Below, in pieces: positions 9,314 to 19,795 of a stretch of 64,000 nt of DNA (position 1 is its first letter; every line of letters starts with the position of its first letter). The notes under the pieces are model-generated. The model was not told the DNA's origin and searched no databases. It worked only from the letters and a program-made list of their open reading frames with translations. Made by a program: the position numbers and the translations under genes. The stretch is from Colwellia sp. PAMC 21821. Its GTDB lineage: Bacteria > Pseudomonadota > Gammaproteobacteria > Enterobacterales > Alteromonadaceae. The DNA is taken from NCBI RefSeq assembly GCF_002077175.1, contig NZ_CP014943.1, forward strand, positions 992,001 to 1,056,000, read 5' to 3'.

Positions 9314-10270
9314 CTATTGATAATATTTTGACACTAACGCAATGAAGTTACCAAGTTTTTCTTTCGGTAATTGGTTGATGCCGGCCGCTGCGGCTCTACC
9401 GCCACCGGTGTCAAATTGCGCACATAGCTCGCCGGCACCTACTTTATTATTTATCGGAGCACGTAAGCTAACCGTGTAACTACCGTCTAAATTTAAAGTG
9501 ATAACAGCATGCGCTTTATCAGGGTTTTGATTAGCCAATTCATTACCATACACACCGCTAACTCGGCGCGACCATGCGGCATCTTCAAGTTCAATAACCT
9601 GCAAAGCGGCATCGTCATGTAATACGCTCGCTTGTTTAGCTTGTGCCATATCACTTAAATAAGCCTGTTCAAGAATGGAAAATATTGAGTTGGCTTCATT
9701 AACCAAAGTAAAGGGATCTGGATAACTCAGTAAGGTAGTAAATAAAACATCAGGCGCGATATGCAAATCATCAACAGTTCGCCCGTAGCCATTATAATTA
9801 ATATAAATACCTAACGCTTTCAGCTGTGCTTGTTCTTTTTCTGACAAACCGGCTTGCTGAGCTAACTGCTCAGCCGCTATTAACATATTATCGCCAAACG
9901 CAGCCACAATAGCCCACAAAGCATATTGCCCCGCTAAATATTTATTAACCAATAAACTGGTACAAGTATTAGCGTCAGTATCAATAATTTCATGTAAATA
10001 CGGAGAGTTTGGTACTAAGCCTGTACGATGATGGTCGACATAAAACACCTCAACATTGTTAGCCAGCAAACCAGCTAATGCAGAAATGTTTTTTTCCATC
10101 GAAATATCAAGCACAGTCACAGACGTTGCAAGGCCAGCAGGCACTTGCTGCAATAATTGAATATCACGCTTAACGCCAGTGATCAACTTCGAAACCCTAG
10201 GCTCAGCTAAACGTAATTGTAATAACGCGATAATGCCATCCGCATCACCATTAAAAACATCATAATGCAT
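9314..10270 (-). CDS. DHH family phosphoesterase
   Basis: A 318-residue DHH/DHHA1 protein. The N-terminal metal-binding motifs are FNGDADG (residues 6-12) and DHHR (near 79-82), with a further Asp in AFGDN. The C-terminal DHHA1 signature GGGRAAAAGIN lies near residues 289-299. Family members are Mn2+-dependent phosphoesterases acting on oligoribonucleotides or small phosphorylated molecules; the substrate here cannot be told. Automatic annotations sometimes call such genes acetyltransferases, for which I see no support. It lies between galE and cysC on the same strand. Confidence 0.8.
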   Translation of the reverse strand: MHYDVFNGDADGIIALLQLRLAEPRVSKLITGVKRDIQLLQQVPAGLATSVTVLDISMEKNISALAGLLANNVEVFYVDHHRTGLVPNSPYLHEIIDTDANTCTSLLVNKYLAGQYALWAIVAAFGDNMLIAAEQLAQQAGLSEKEQAQLKALGIYINYNGYGRTVDDLHIAPDVLFTTLLSYPDPFTLVNEANSIFSILEQAYLSDMAQAKQASVLHDDAALQVIELEDAAWSRRVSGVYGNELANQNPDKAHAVITLNLDGSYTVSLRAPINNKVGAGELCAQFDTGGGRAAAAGINQLPKEKLGNFIALVSKYYQ

Positions 10271-10330
10271 ATTAATATCTCTTTAAAAAATTATTTACCA
10301 TACTATACATAAGCTTAATTGTAGGCTATT

Positions 10331-10399
10331 TGTAGGTTGGACTTTAGTCCATCAGGTTTTGTGTCTGCCTAGCAGTGTCTCACTAAAGCCCGACCTACA
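10331..10399. repeat. Single REP doublet
   Basis: It starts TGTAGGTTGGACTTTAGTCC (stem GGACT/AGTCC) and ends CCCGACCTACA. The right stem is eroded (ACTAAAGCCC). It lies between the DHH gene and cysC. Confidence 0.75.
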
Positions 10400-10423
10400 A
10401 TAAATCCCAATCTTTATTGATAT

Positions 10424-11026
10424 TTAGTCAGCTATAAAACCCTGCGCAATAAGATAATCAACCACTTGCTGAGCACATGCTTCAATACTTTTATTGCTAG
10501 TATCAATGTGAATTGCAGGGGCTTCAGGTGCCTCATAAGTTGAATCTATACCGGTAAAATCTTTAATTTCACCGGCGCGGGCTTTTTTATACAGCCCTTT
10601 AGGATCACGTTGTTCGCAAATGGCAATTGGCGTATCAATAAATACTTCAATAAACTCACCAGACTCAAGCTTATTCGCCGCCATTGCGCGATCGGCAGCA
10701 AAAGGAGAAATAAACGCCGTCGAGACAATTAACCCCGCATCAACAAACAGCTGGGCTACTTCGCTAATACGGCGAATGTTTTCAACTCTGTCTTCATCGC
10801 TAAAGCCTAAATCGCCATTCAAACCATGACGAACATTATCGCCATCGAGTAAATAACTATGGCACTTACGTTGAAATAATAAAGCATCTACAGCATTAGC
10901 GATAGTTGATTTACCCGAACCACTTAAGCCGGTGTACCATAATAAACAAGCTTTTTGCTGTTTCAATTCAGCACGTTGTGTTTTGCTCACTTGCTGAGTG
11001 TGCCAAACAGTATTTTCAGTTTTCAT
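10424..11026 (-). CDS. cysC: Adenylyl-sulfate kinase CysC
   Basis: A 200-residue APS kinase that phosphorylates adenosine 5'-phosphosulfate to PAPS in assimilatory sulfate reduction. The P-loop GLSGSGKST lies near residues 34-42, with the substrate-binding [10 protein letters not shown] and the lid region [19 protein letters not shown]. Length is normal. It belongs with the SLC13 permease, cysN and cysD on the same strand, but is separated from the permease by a repeat-filled gap of about 330 bp. Confidence 0.95.
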   Translation of the reverse strand: MKTENTVWHTQQVSKTQRAELKQQKACLLWYTGLSGSGKSTIANAVDALLFQRKCHSYLLDGDNVRHGLNGDLGFSDEDRVENIRRISEVAQLFVDAGLIVSTAFISPFAADRAMAANKLESGEFIEVFIDTPIAICEQRDPKGLYKKARAGEIKDFTGIDSTYEAPEAPAIHIDTSNKSIEACAQQVVDYLIAQGFIAD

Positions 11027-11064
11027 ATTATTCCTAAAATTGAATCAAAACTAACTTAAAACAG

Positions 11065-11330
11065 AGCTGTAAGCCTTCAGTTTTAAGCTGTCAGAAAAAT
11101 CTAAAAAACAGCTGTCAGCTTTCAGTTTAAAGCTGTCAGTAAAATCTAAAAAAACAGCTGTCAGCTTTCAGTTCAAAGCTGTCAGTAAAACCTAAAAAAC
11201 AGCTGTCAGCAAACGCCCAACTAATCTTTTTCTTTTAACTGATAGCTGACAGCTTAAAGCTTCTCTAAAACTAACATTTCAGTTACTGACAGCTGACAGC
11301 TTAAAGCTGACAACTTAAAGCTTAAAACTA
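11065..11330. repeat. CTGTCAG/CTGACAG palindromic repeat cluster
   Basis: Several tandem copies of a 45-50 bp unit built on AAACAGCTGTCAGCTTTCAG and AAAGCTGTCAGTAAAA are followed from about 11238 by inverted copies (ACTGATAGCTGACAGCTTAA, ACTGACAGCTGACAGCTTAA). The whole cluster can fold back on itself. Related clusters lie at 55151-55410 and 57440-57665. It occupies the gap between cysC and the SLC13 permease; no gene is seen in it. Confidence 0.75.
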
Positions 11331-11357
11331 TGTTTTTCGCTTTAAACTATGTTTTTC

Positions 11358-13085
11358 TTAAAACGGAAAAACATTCGGTAATAACATTAACACCACAAAA
11401 CTATAAGTCAGTGTTATCGGCCAACCAAATTTAATAAAGTCGGCCACTTTATAATTACCGGCATTAAACACCATAATATTAGTTTGATAACCATAAGGGC
11501 TAATAAAACTGCCACTCGCGCCAAAGGCAACCGCCATCACTAACGGCAAGGGGTTAACACCTAAGCCAATGGCAATATTATAAGCGACAGGAAATACCAA
11601 GGCAGCAGCAGCGCTGTTTGTAATAACTTCAGTTAATACTAGGGTGATGAAAAATATCACCACTAAAGCAATAATCGCACTTTGTCCTGCCAATAATTGT
11701 TCAATTTCATTGGCAAAAACAGCCGCAACACCACTATGTTCAAATGCTTGCGCTAACGTCAACGCACCCAGCACAATCAGCCATATTTCAATCGGGAAAC
11801 GGCGTTTAATTTCATTAACCGTTAAACAACCCGATAAAATTAACAACGCTAGATAAAACATTAAGCTCGATAATAAACTTATGCTGGTAACCATAGTCAG
11901 TGCAATGGCAATTACAAAACCGAAAATAGCTAACGAATCGCGCCAACCTGACAGCATATTGTCAGGTTTATGACCAGAAAGTATAAAAAAGTTTTTCGTT
12001 AAATTAGTACGAGCACAAAAATCAGAACCAACCGCTAAGACTAAGAAATCACCCGCTTGTACGGTAATATCACCCAGTTTTCCTGAAAGCGAAGTCCCCT
12101 CTCGTCTAATAGCAACCACAGCTGCATCAAACCTAGCTCGAAAACCAGCCGACTTTAACGTTTCACCAACAATAGCAGAATCATGCTTAATTAAGACTTC
12201 CGTTAAGTTTTCACGCAACAAACCATCTTCTTCTGCGAATAGCGTCAAGCCGTCAAATTGCTGCAATACAAGTACTTTACTGATATCACCACTAAATATC
12301 AGTCGGTCCTGCGGCTGTATCACTTCATCAGGCGTAACTGGTGAAATAAGCCGTCCGTCACGTACTAGTTCAACTAAAAACAGTGTATCTAAATTTCTTA
12401 AACCATTATCTTCAATGCTTTTACCCACAAGTTTAGAGTTTTGTTTTACTTGCGCTTCAACAAGGTATTCCTTAACCTCTAACTTCTCGTTTGGCATATC
12501 AGCTAAGGTATTTTGGCGTAGTAATATAATCAGCAAACAAGCAATTAATGCCGAACCTCCGACTAACGTAAAGTCAAAAAAACCTAAGCTTTCTTGGCCT
12601 TGTTCAAGCCATAAAGAATTTACAATTAAGTTAGTAGAAGTACCAATTAAGGTTAAAGTGCCACCAAGAATAGCGGCAAATGACAGCGGTAATAATAATT
12701 TACCGGGATTAACCACAGTATTTTTTTTCACTACCGAAATTAGCGTAGCAACCACGGCGGTATTACTGATTAATGCTGAACTTAAGGCCGTAAAAACAAG
12801 TGTTCTGAAACTTGCCGTAGCAGATTTCCCATTCAGCATTAAAGCCGAAATGCGCCTGATAATACTGGTGCGTTCATAAGCAAAAGAACATAACACCAAT
12901 AATAATAACGTGACTAAGCCCGGATTAACGGCATTACTGAGAATGTCATCGGTGCTAACAAAAGACGCCGCTAAGCACAGTAACGTTGTACTACCAAAAA
13001 CGCGCTCGGGCTTATTAGGAAAACAAACCAGCCCGATCAGCGTTAATGCAAATATTGCGACCAGTAGCCACTGCGTTAACAACAT
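11358..13085 (-). CDS. SLC13-family permease with two RCK_C domains, probable sulfate transporter
   Basis: A 575-residue protein. Two blocks of membrane helices flank a central cytosolic part of two TrkA-C (RCK_C) domains at about residues 205-375 (EAQVKQNSKLVGKSIEDNG, LIKHDSAIVGETLKSAGF). The DASS hairpin motifs are present in both halves: SALISNTAVVA with GTSTNLIVN, and TEVITNSAAAA with GSFISPYGYQTN. Placement among cysC, cysN and cysD strongly suggests sulfate uptake for the same pathway. Substrate is inferred from context; the family also includes transporters of dicarboxylates, citrate and arsenite-like anions. Confidence 0.82.
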   Translation of the reverse strand: MLLTQWLLVAIFALTLIGLVCFPNKPERVFGSTTLLCLAASFVSTDDILSNAVNPGLVTLLLLVLCSFAYERTSIIRRISALMLNGKSATASFRTLVFTALSSALISNTAVVATLISVVKKNTVVNPGKLLLPLSFAAILGGTLTLIGTSTNLIVNSLWLEQGQESLGFFDFTLVGGSALIACLLIILLRQNTLADMPNEKLEVKEYLVEAQVKQNSKLVGKSIEDNGLRNLDTLFLVELVRDGRLISPVTPDEVIQPQDRLIFSGDISKVLVLQQFDGLTLFAEEDGLLRENLTEVLIKHDSAIVGETLKSAGFRARFDAAVVAIRREGTSLSGKLGDITVQAGDFLVLAVGSDFCARTNLTKNFFILSGHKPDNMLSGWRDSLAIFGFVIAIALTMVTSISLLSSLMFYLALLILSGCLTVNEIKRRFPIEIWLIVLGALTLAQAFEHSGVAAVFANEIEQLLAGQSAIIALVVIFFITLVLTEVITNSAAAALVFPVAYNIAIGLGVNPLPLVMAVAFGASGSFISPYGYQTNIMVFNAGNYKVADFIKFGWPITLTYSFVVLMLLPNVFPF

Positions 13086-13203
13086 AATGTAAACCTAACC
13101 CTAGCTACTGCTCTGATAAAAAAAATAACGGAATAAAAAAATGAACAGTATCAATAACAACGTTTAAAATCACCACCCACTACACTATCACCATCAGGCT
13201 CCA

Positions 13204-14421
13204 TGTAGGTTGGACTTTAGTCCATCAAGTTAAATGTAATTTAACCCTCTGTAGAATAAATACCCTTCGACAAAACAATATAGCCTGAAATTTTTTATCG
13301 CCTATCACATTAATGGCTTGCTTAACGATTGACGGACTGAAGTCCGACCTACAAAAAATCACAGCACAATTGCCCTACACTACATTATCGCCCAAAGGCT
13401 CCATGTAGGTTGGACTTTAGTCCATCAAGTTAAATGAAATTTAACCCTTTGTAGAATAAATACCTTTCGACAAAACAATATAAGCTGAATTTTTTATCGC
13501 CTATCACATTAATGGCTTGCTTAAAGATTGACGGACTGAAGTCCGACCTACAAAAAATCACAGTACAATTGCCCAACACTTCATTATTACCCAAAGGCTC
13601 CATGTAGGTTGGACTTTAGTCCATCAAGTAAAATGAAATTTAACCCTTTGTAGAATAAATACCCTTCGACAAAACAATATAAGCTGAATTTTTTATCGCC
13701 TATCACATTAACGGCTTGCTTAACGATTGACGGACTGAAGTCCGACCTACAAAAAATCACAGTACAATTGCCCAACGCTACATTATTACCCAAAGGCTCC
13801 ATGTAGGTTGGACTTTAGTCCATCAAGTTAAATGAAATTTAACGCTTTGTAGAATAAATACCCTTCGACAAAACAATATAAGCTGAATTTTTTATCGCCT
13901 ATCACATTAATGCCTTGCTTAACGATTGACGGACTGAAGTCCGACCTACAAAAAATCACAGTACAATTGCCCAACACTACATTATTACCCAAAGGCTCCA
14001 TGTAGGTTGGACTTTAGTCCATCAAGTTAAATGAAATTTAACCCTTTGTAGAATAAATACCCTTCGACAAAACAATATAGCCTGAAATTTTTTATCGCCT
14101 ATCACATTAATGGCTTGCTTAACGATTGACGGACTGAAGTCCGACCTACAAAAAATCACAGCACAATTGCCCTACACTACATTATCGCCCAAAGGCTCCA
14201 TGTAGGTTGGACTTTAGTCCATCAAGTTAAATGAAATTTAACCCTTTGTAGAATAAATACCCTTCGACAAAACAATATAAGCTGAATTTTTTATCGCCTA
14301 TCACATTAATGGTTTGCTTAACGATTGACGGACTGAAGTCCGACCTACAAAAAATCACAGTACAATTGCCCAACCTACATTATTACCCAAAGGCTCCATG
14401 TAGGTTGGACTTTAGTCCATC
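13204..14421. repeat. REP array, six tandem 199-bp units plus a partial seventh
   Basis: REP heads TGTAGGTTGGACTTTAGTCC start at 13204, 13404, 13603, 13802, 14001, 14201 and 14399, a period of 198-200 bp. Each full unit carries a left REP (stem GGACT/AGTCC), about 100 bp of conserved filler, an inverted REP (GGACT/AGTCC) ending CCGACCTACA, and about 50 bp before the next head. Units differ at only a few bases. The seventh keeps only the left REP and ends 9 bp before the cysN stop. The array fills the permease-cysN gap; short ORFs read through it are repeat artefacts. Confidence 0.92.
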
Positions 14422-14430
14422 TAACCAAAT

Positions 14431-15834
14431 TTACTTCAATAAATCGCGCGCGCCCCAATGTGGGAAGTGCTTACGTACTAAAGTATTCAGTTCTTTTTCA
14501 AAGGCTGAGTACTGATGCTCTTCCTGAGCTTCAAGCGCGCCATTAATCATACCAGCGCCCACGGTAACATTACTCAATCGATCGATAATAATAAAAGCAC
14601 CTGTAGCCTTATTATCACCATAAGCATCAAAATGTAACGCTTCAGAAACTTCAAATTGTGCAACACCAATTTCATTAAGCGCTAATTGATCAACATCAAA
14701 TTTCTCTAACGTATTCACATCAATACGGTGATCAATTTTAATCGCATGTCCGGTCGTAAGCTTACTACCATGCTTAATATAATACTCACGGCCTGGTTCT
14801 AGCTCGTCTTCGTGCATCCAAACAATAGTGGCACTTAACTCTTTGGCTGAAGAAGGGATATGACCTTTTTTAACAATCATTTCGCCGCGACTGATATCAA
14901 TTTCATCTTCAAGCGTTAAAGTTACAGCCATACCGTGGTCTGCGCGTTCAATGTCACCTTCAAAAGTAACAATAGATTTTATCTTGCTCTCTTTACCTGA
15001 TGGCAAAGCAACAATTTCATCACCTACGCGAATATGTCCTGAGCCAACCGTTCCAGCAAAGCCTCTAAAGTCTAAGTTTGGGCGGTTAACATATTGAACT
15101 TGAAATCTAAATTGCGTGAAGTCTTTTTTATCATCAACCTTAATCGTATTTAGTAACTTCATTAATGTGGCACCTGGGTACCAAGACATTTTGCTACTTT
15201 CTTCAACAACGTTGTCGCCATTTAGCGCCGAAATTGGTACAAAGCGCACATCTTCAAATGCTAAGTCATCAACAAAATTACGATAATCTTTTTTAATCTC
15301 TTGATAACGGTCTTGACTATAATCAACTAAGTCCATTTTGTTAACAGCAACTAACACATGCTTAATGCCTAACAAAGAACAGATAAATGAATGACGACGC
15401 GTTTGCACTTGCACACCGTGGCGAGCATCAATCAAAATAATAGCTAAGTCACAAGTAGAAGCACCTGTCGCCATATTACGTGTGTATTGCTCATGGCCAG
15501 GAGTATCAGCAATAATAAACTTGCGTTTATCTGTAGCAAAATAACGATAAGCAACATCAATTGTAATGCCCTGCTCGCGTTCAGATTGCAACCCATCAAC
15601 TAGCAAAGCTAAATCAATTGCTTCACCGGTAGTGCCCGACTTTTTACTGTCGTTTTTAATCGCCGCTAATTGATCTTCAAAGATCATTTTAGAATCGTGT
15701 AATAACCGGCCAATTAAGGTACTTTTGCCATCATCAACGCTACCACAAGTAAAAAAGCGCACCATTTCTTTGTTTTCATGCTGCTTCAAATAAGCTTCAA
15801 TATCTGTTTCAAGTAAGTCTTCTGTCTGACTCAT
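14431..15834 (-). CDS. cysN: Sulfate adenylyltransferase subunit 1, CysN
   Basis: A GTP-binding, EF-Tu-like subunit of ATP sulfurylase that couples GTP hydrolysis to APS formation. Motifs are G1 [11 protein letters not shown]3 [17 protein letters not shown] and G4 VNKMDLV, followed by two beta-barrel domains. I place the start at 15834 (MSQTEDLLE, 467 residues), because AAGGAA lies seven bases upstream; a longer frame to 15864 lacks such a site. No CysC kinase domain is fused; cysC is separate. cysD lies about 100 bp upstream on the same strand. Confidence 0.94.
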   Translation of the reverse strand: MSQTEDLLETDIEAYLKQHENKEMVRFFTCGSVDDGKSTLIGRLLHDSKMIFEDQLAAIKNDSKKSGTTGEAIDLALLVDGLQSEREQGITIDVAYRYFATDKRKFIIADTPGHEQYTRNMATGASTCDLAIILIDARHGVQVQTRRHSFICSLLGIKHVLVAVNKMDLVDYSQDRYQEIKKDYRNFVDDLAFEDVRFVPISALNGDNVVEESSKMSWYPGATLMKLLNTIKVDDKKDFTQFRFQVQYVNRPNLDFRGFAGTVGSGHIRVGDEIVALPSGKESKIKSIVTFEGDIERADHGMAVTLTLEDEIDISRGEMIVKKGHIPSSAKELSATIVWMHEDELEPGREYYIKHGSKLTTGHAIKIDHRIDVNTLEKFDVDQLALNEIGVAQFEVSEALHFDAYGDNKATGAFIIIDRLSNVTVGAGMINGALEAQEEHQYSAFEKELNTLVRKHFPHWGARDLLK

Positions 15835-15938
15835 GTTTTTTCCTTGGAAATTTCTACTCGACAAATTGTCGAATTAAATAAAATGCTAATACAGTTCAAT
15901 AAACTGTAATAAGATGAAAAAATTTTCAAAGCCAAGCT

Positions 15939-16838
15939 TTAAAAATAACCTTCCATTTTTTTCTTCTCCATCGAGCCAGACGAGTCGTGGTCAATAACAC
16001 GGCCTTGGCGTTCAGAAGTTTTTGTTAATAGCATTTCTTGAATAATTTCAGGTAACGTTGTTGCTGTTGACTCAACTGCACCGGTTAACGGATAACAACC
16101 TAAAGTTCTAAAGCGCACACTTTTCATTTGTACCACTTCATCTTTACCAATAGGCATACGTTCGTCATCAACCATAATTAACGTGCCATCGCGCTCAACT
16201 ACTGGGCGTTTTTCAGCTAAATAAAGCGGCACAATTTTAATGCCTTCTAAATAGATATATTGCCAAATATCAAGCTCGGTCCAGTTCGACAATGGAAATA
16301 CGCGAATACTTTCGCCTTTATTAACTTTGCCGTTATAAATATTCCATAATTCAGGACGTTGGCTTTTAGGGTCCCAACGATGATTTTTATCACGAAATGA
16401 ATACACACGCTCTTTTGCTCGAGACTTTTCTTCGTCACGGCGTGCGCCACCAAATGCAGCGTCAAAACCATATTGATCAAGGGCTTGCTTTAATCCTTGG
16501 GTTTTCATCACATCAGTATGCTTAGCACTACCGTGTTCAAAAGGACTAATATTCATGGCTATGCCTTCTGGGTTCTTATGTACCAGTAGGTCAAAACCAT
16601 ATTCCTTCGCCATTTGATCACGAAATTCAATCATTTCTTTGAATTTCCAATTGGTATCAACATGTAATAGAGGAAAAGGTATTTTTCCAGGTGCAAAGGC
16701 TTTTCGGGCAAGATGAAGAAGAACGGCAGAGTCTTTCCCAACCGAGTAAAGCATCACAGGATTATCAAATTCTGCGGCAACTTCTCGAATAATGTGAATA
16801 GATTCGGCTTCTAGCTTTTGTAAATGGGTTAAATGCAT
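15939..16838 (-). CDS. cysD: Sulfate adenylyltransferase subunit 2, CysD
   Basis: A 299-residue PP-loop ATP pyrophosphatase subunit that forms APS from ATP and sulfate together with CysN. The PP-loop is [14 protein letters not shown] near residues 31-44. Also visible are [14 protein letters not shown] and the C-terminal [17 protein letters not shown]. Length equals the usual 300. It is the first gene of a cysD-cysN pair; the 75-100 bp spacing suggests one transcript. The Shine-Dalgarno sequence is weak. Confidence 0.95.
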   Translation of the reverse strand: MHLTHLQKLEAESIHIIREVAAEFDNPVMLYSVGKDSAVLLHLARKAFAPGKIPFPLLHVDTNWKFKEMIEFRDQMAKEYGFDLLVHKNPEGIAMNISPFEHGSAKHTDVMKTQGLKQALDQYGFDAAFGGARRDEEKSRAKERVYSFRDKNHRWDPKSQRPELWNIYNGKVNKGESIRVFPLSNWTELDIWQYIYLEGIKIVPLYLAEKRPVVERDGTLIMVDDERMPIGKDEVVQMKSVRFRTLGCYPLTGAVESTATTLPEIIQEMLLTKTSERQGRVIDHDSSGSMEKKKMEGYF

Positions 16839-16973
16839 TGCTGTTCACTATTGGTAGCATGATATTATTGACTAACATCATGCCACAGCGATAAAGCATT
16901 ATCCATATAAGTAAAAGCTTGGTTATACTAAAAAGGTATAACGAAATAAAAGGGGAAGTTTCTCAGTCTATAA

Positions 16974-18620
16974 CTACAGCTGAGTTAAGTTGTTTTTATA
17001 ACGACGGATCAGCGCCAGCGACGATGCAGAAAGCTTTTCACTGTCAATATCAGCCATGGGCTGCGCCATAACGTTAAGCACTTCATTACCCAGTTGCTTA
17101 CCTAATTCAACACCCCACTGGTCGTATGAATTAACCTGCCATATAACGCCTTGAACAAAAATTTTATGCTCGTAAAGGGCTAATAAAGCACCAAGGGAAT
17201 GAGGGTCTAAGCGTTCCATCAAAATTGTATTACTTGGGGTATTGCCTTTCATGGTTTTGTGCGCGGCCAATCTATTCGCTTCGGCCTCACTTGCGCCAGC
17301 ATTCAGTAATTCAGCTTTTGCTTGTGCCAGTGTTTTACCTTGCATTAGTGCTTCACTTTGAGCAAAGCAATTCGCCACTAAAGCGTCATGATTCGCTAAA
17401 TGTTCACTCGTTGGCGCAAGAGAAAGAATAAAGTCAGTAGGAATAATATCGGCACTTTGATGCATTAATTGCATAAAAGCATGTTGGCCATTGGTACCTT
17501 CTTGACCAAAAACCACGGGTGCGGTTAAATAATTAAGCGTTTTACCGTCAATAGAAACCGATTTACCATTACTTTCCATATCGGTTTGCTGCAAATAACC
17601 GGGTAAAGCTCTAAGCGCATGGTTGTAAGGTAAAATAGCTAAGCTTGGGTAGCCTAAGCCATTTCGATTCCAAATGCCCGTTAAGGCCATAATTACCGGC
17701 ATATTTTGCTCAAACGCTGCATGTTTAAAATGCTCGTCCATTGCATGGGCACCGGCCTTTAAAGCATTAAAGTGCGTATTACCAATAATTAATGCGAGTG
17801 GCAAGCCAACAGCTGACCACAAAGAGAATCGACCACCTACCCAATCCCACATGGGTAAAATATTGTCCGCATCAATACCAAATTTAGTTGCCGCTGCAAT
17901 ATTCGTACTAACCGCATACCAATGTTGAGCAATAATGTCAGCCGGTGAGCTATGAGTATCAGCTAAAGCGTTGAGCATCCAAGCTTTAACAATAGTGGCA
18001 TTAAGTAGCGTTTCTTGCGTAGAAAAGGTTTTAGAAATAACCACTACAAGCGTGGTTGAGGCATTAAGTTTGGCAAATTTTTCTTGTGCAGCATCACCAT
18101 CAACATTCGCTAGCACATGAGCTTTCAAACCTTTCTGATGATAAGGAACCAGTGCCGACAAAGCCACCTTAACCCCATAATAAGAGCCACCAATACCTAT
18201 CGCTAGAATATCTGTAAACTTTTCACCGGTAACCGATCGAACCTTACCTAAGTGCACATCATCAACAATGTTGGCCATTTTAGCTTCAGTGTCGATAACC
18301 TCTTGCGCCTCTGCACCTAAAACATCAACCTTCATCGCATCAGGAGCGCGCAATACCGTATGCAATACAGCGCGTTTTTCGGTAGAGTTTAACTCTTCAC
18401 CAGAAAATTGAGCTGATATTTTACCCGCAAGATCAACTTGCTCAGCTAATGCAAATAATGGAGTAAACTCACTATCAACAATATTTTGCTTAGCATAATC
18501 TAAAAACAAACCTGCAGCCGAAACAGAATAAGTTTCACTGCGATCACGGTCAGCAAACAATGAGAAAATATTGCGCGTTAATGCCAATTCAGTAAATTGC
18601 GATAAATTAGTTACGTCCAT
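16974..18620 (-). CDS. pgi: Glucose-6-phosphate isomerase Pgi
   Basis: A 548-residue enzyme interconverting glucose 6-phosphate and fructose 6-phosphate. Signatures are AIGIGGSYYGVK near residue 145, DWVGGRFSLWSAVGLPLAL near 270, the active-site GQEGTNGQHAFMQLMHQ and the C-terminal VQGVIWQVNSYDQWGVELGK. The length matches the bacterial enzyme. It provides fructose 6-phosphate that manA/manB-type enzymes turn towards GDP-mannose, and glucose 6-phosphate for UDP- and dTDP-glucose, so it fits beside the polysaccharide locus as in several gammaproteobacteria. Confidence 0.96.
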   Translation of the reverse strand: MDVTNLSQFTELALTRNIFSLFADRDRSETYSVSAAGLFLDYAKQNIVDSEFTPLFALAEQVDLAGKISAQFSGEELNSTEKRAVLHTVLRAPDAMKVDVLGAEAQEVIDTEAKMANIVDDVHLGKVRSVTGEKFTDILAIGIGGSYYGVKVALSALVPYHQKGLKAHVLANVDGDAAQEKFAKLNASTTLVVVISKTFSTQETLLNATIVKAWMLNALADTHSSPADIIAQHWYAVSTNIAAATKFGIDADNILPMWDWVGGRFSLWSAVGLPLALIIGNTHFNALKAGAHAMDEHFKHAAFEQNMPVIMALTGIWNRNGLGYPSLAILPYNHALRALPGYLQQTDMESNGKSVSIDGKTLNYLTAPVVFGQEGTNGQHAFMQLMHQSADIIPTDFILSLAPTSEHLANHDALVANCFAQSEALMQGKTLAQAKAELLNAGASEAEANRLAAHKTMKGNTPSNTILMERLDPHSLGALLALYEHKIFVQGVIWQVNSYDQWGVELGKQLGNEVLNVMAQPMADIDSEKLSASSLALIRRYKNNLTQL

Positions 18621-18680
18621 ATACCCGTGTTTCCAAAAAAATGATTAATAATAATTATGCTAATGCACACGATTTACTTT

Positions 18681-18703
18681 TAGGCCGGATTTCAGTCCTT
18701 CAG
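18681..18703. repeat. Degenerate REP remnant
   Basis: TAGGCCGGATTTCAGTCCTT resembles the left REP arm (head plus GGACT/AGTCC-like stem) but has lost the GTAG head and its inverted partner. It lies upstream of pgi, before the 121-bp repeat array. Confidence 0.4.
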
Positions 18704-18747
18704 CCTTAAGTTAGCCACAAAAACAAACGGCTAACAAATAAAATATA

Positions 18748-19338
18748 TCACAGGAAGAAAACAAGGAGGACTGCAGGAGGTAAACACTAAAACATAAAGA
18801 ATTTTTCATGTCTAAAATCCTACCTCATTCCCTGCTCATTCACTCCTCCCTGTAAAAAATAAAAATATATCACAAGGAGAAAACAAGGAGGACTACAGGA
18901 GGTAAACACTAAAACATAAAGAATTTTTCATGTCTAAAATCCCACCTCATTCCCTGCTCATTCACTCCTCCCTGTAAAAATAAAAATATATCACAAGGAG
19001 AAAACAAGGAGGACTGCAGGAGGTAAACACTAAAACATAAAGAATTTTTCATGTCTAAAATCCTACTTCATTCCCTGCTCATTCATTCCTCCCTGTAAAA
19101 ATAAAAATATATCACAAGGAGAAAACAAGGAGGACTACAGGAGGTAAACACTAAAACATAAAGAATTTTTCATGTCTAAAATCCTACTTCATTCCCTGCT
19201 CATTCATTCCTCCCTGTAAAAATAAAAATATATCACAAGGAGAAAACAAGGAGGACTACAGGAGGTAAACACTAAAACATAAAGAATTTTTCATGTCTAA
19301 AATCCCACCTCATTCCCTTCTCATTCATTCCTCCCTGT
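18748..19338. repeat. 121-bp repeat array, left block (five units)
   Basis: Units start at 18748, 18870, 18991, 19112 and 19233, a period of 121-122 bp. Each begins with a purine-rich arm (TCACAAGGAGAAAACAAGGA, then ACTACAGGAGGTAAACAC), has a short AT-rich centre with TTTTTCATGTCTAAAATC, and ends with a pyrimidine-rich arm (CCTCATTCCCTGCTCATTCA, then CTCCTCCCTGT). The two arms are imperfect inverted repeats. Units differ at a few positions only. No ORF is present in any unit. Confidence 0.92.
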
Positions 19339-19352
19339 AAAAAAATAATAAT

Positions 19353-19777
19353 TCACAAAGAATAAAAAAGGTTAAACGCTAAAATCAAGAAGGCAAATTA
19401 AATCTGCGCAAACCATCCGTTAATTTTTTAACATTAAAATTAATCAGTAAACCTTTATTTATATTAGTTAATTTCATATAAGTTAACAGTTGTGCTGAAT
19501 ACACTGGAATAAGCTTATCTACTGATTTAAGTTCTATAATTAATTCACTAGGTAATAATATATCTAAACGATAACCCGCCTCAATATTCATTCCTTTATA
19601 ACAGATTGGCAAAACGACTTGAGAATATGCAGTAATATTATTCAAAGACAACTCATACATCAGGCATTTCTCATAAGTGGACTCTAATAGCCCTGGACCT
19701 AATTGCTTATGCACTTCAATAGCACAACCTATAACCTCACCTGTAAAACCCATTCCAATACACCTTAATCCTTTAAA
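19353..19777 (-). mobile_element. Gene-bearing long unit of the 121-bp repeat (proposed full-length element)
   Basis: This stretch begins 120 bp after unit 5 starts, exactly where the next unit should begin. Its left end TCACAAAGAATAAAA...GTTAAACGCTAAAATC parallels the unit's left arm (TCACAAGGAGAAAA...GTAAACACTAAAACAT). On the minus strand, its right end GGAATGGGTTTTACAGG parallels the unit's GGAATGAGGTGGGATTTTAG. Between them lies the whole GxxExxY gene. I infer that the short units arose from such an element by internal deletion, in the way MITEs arise from transposons. Mobility itself is not shown. Confidence 0.5.
19385..19753 (-). CDS. GxxExxY family protein, PD-(D/E)XK nuclease-like
   Basis: A 122-residue protein. 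The defining motif GLLESTY lies at residues 21-27, preceded by [14 protein letters not shown]. The PD-(D/E)XK-type core is visible as GYRLDILL (Asp) followed by LIIELKS (Glu-x-Lys), and then [12 protein letters not shown]. The family is placed in the PD-(D/E)XK superfamily, but no activity is established that I know of. The start at 19753 has AAGG/GGA sequences just upstream and gives normal family length. It sits inside an array of 121-bp repeats, five units on one side and six on the other, and its two gene ends match the repeat arms. Confidence 0.88.
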   Translation of the reverse strand: MGFTGEVIGCAIEVHKQLGPGLLESTYEKCLMYELSLNNITAYSQVVLPICYKGMNIEAGYRLDILLPSELIIELKSVDKLIPVYSAQLLTYMKLTNINKGLLINFNVKKLTDGLRRFNLPS

Positions 19778-19795
19778 GCTATTAAATATAATGTA

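Noticed and set aside
13204..14421. Possible CRISPR array
   Set aside because: The period is about 199 bp, the material between the palindromes is conserved and not unique, and no cas gene is present. The same holds for the arrays at 18748-20518, 53220-54339 and 60175-61888.
13587..14515. Short ORFs reading through the 199-bp array (13587-13802 minus, 14309-14515 plus)
   Set aside because: They translate REP units and part of antisense cysN. There is no ribosome binding site and no resemblance to a protein family.
16922..16941. Hairpin GTTATAC / GTATAAC between pgi and cysD
   Set aside because: It has a 7-bp AT-rich stem and no T-run. It might be an operator for the cys genes, but nothing in the sequence allows a call.
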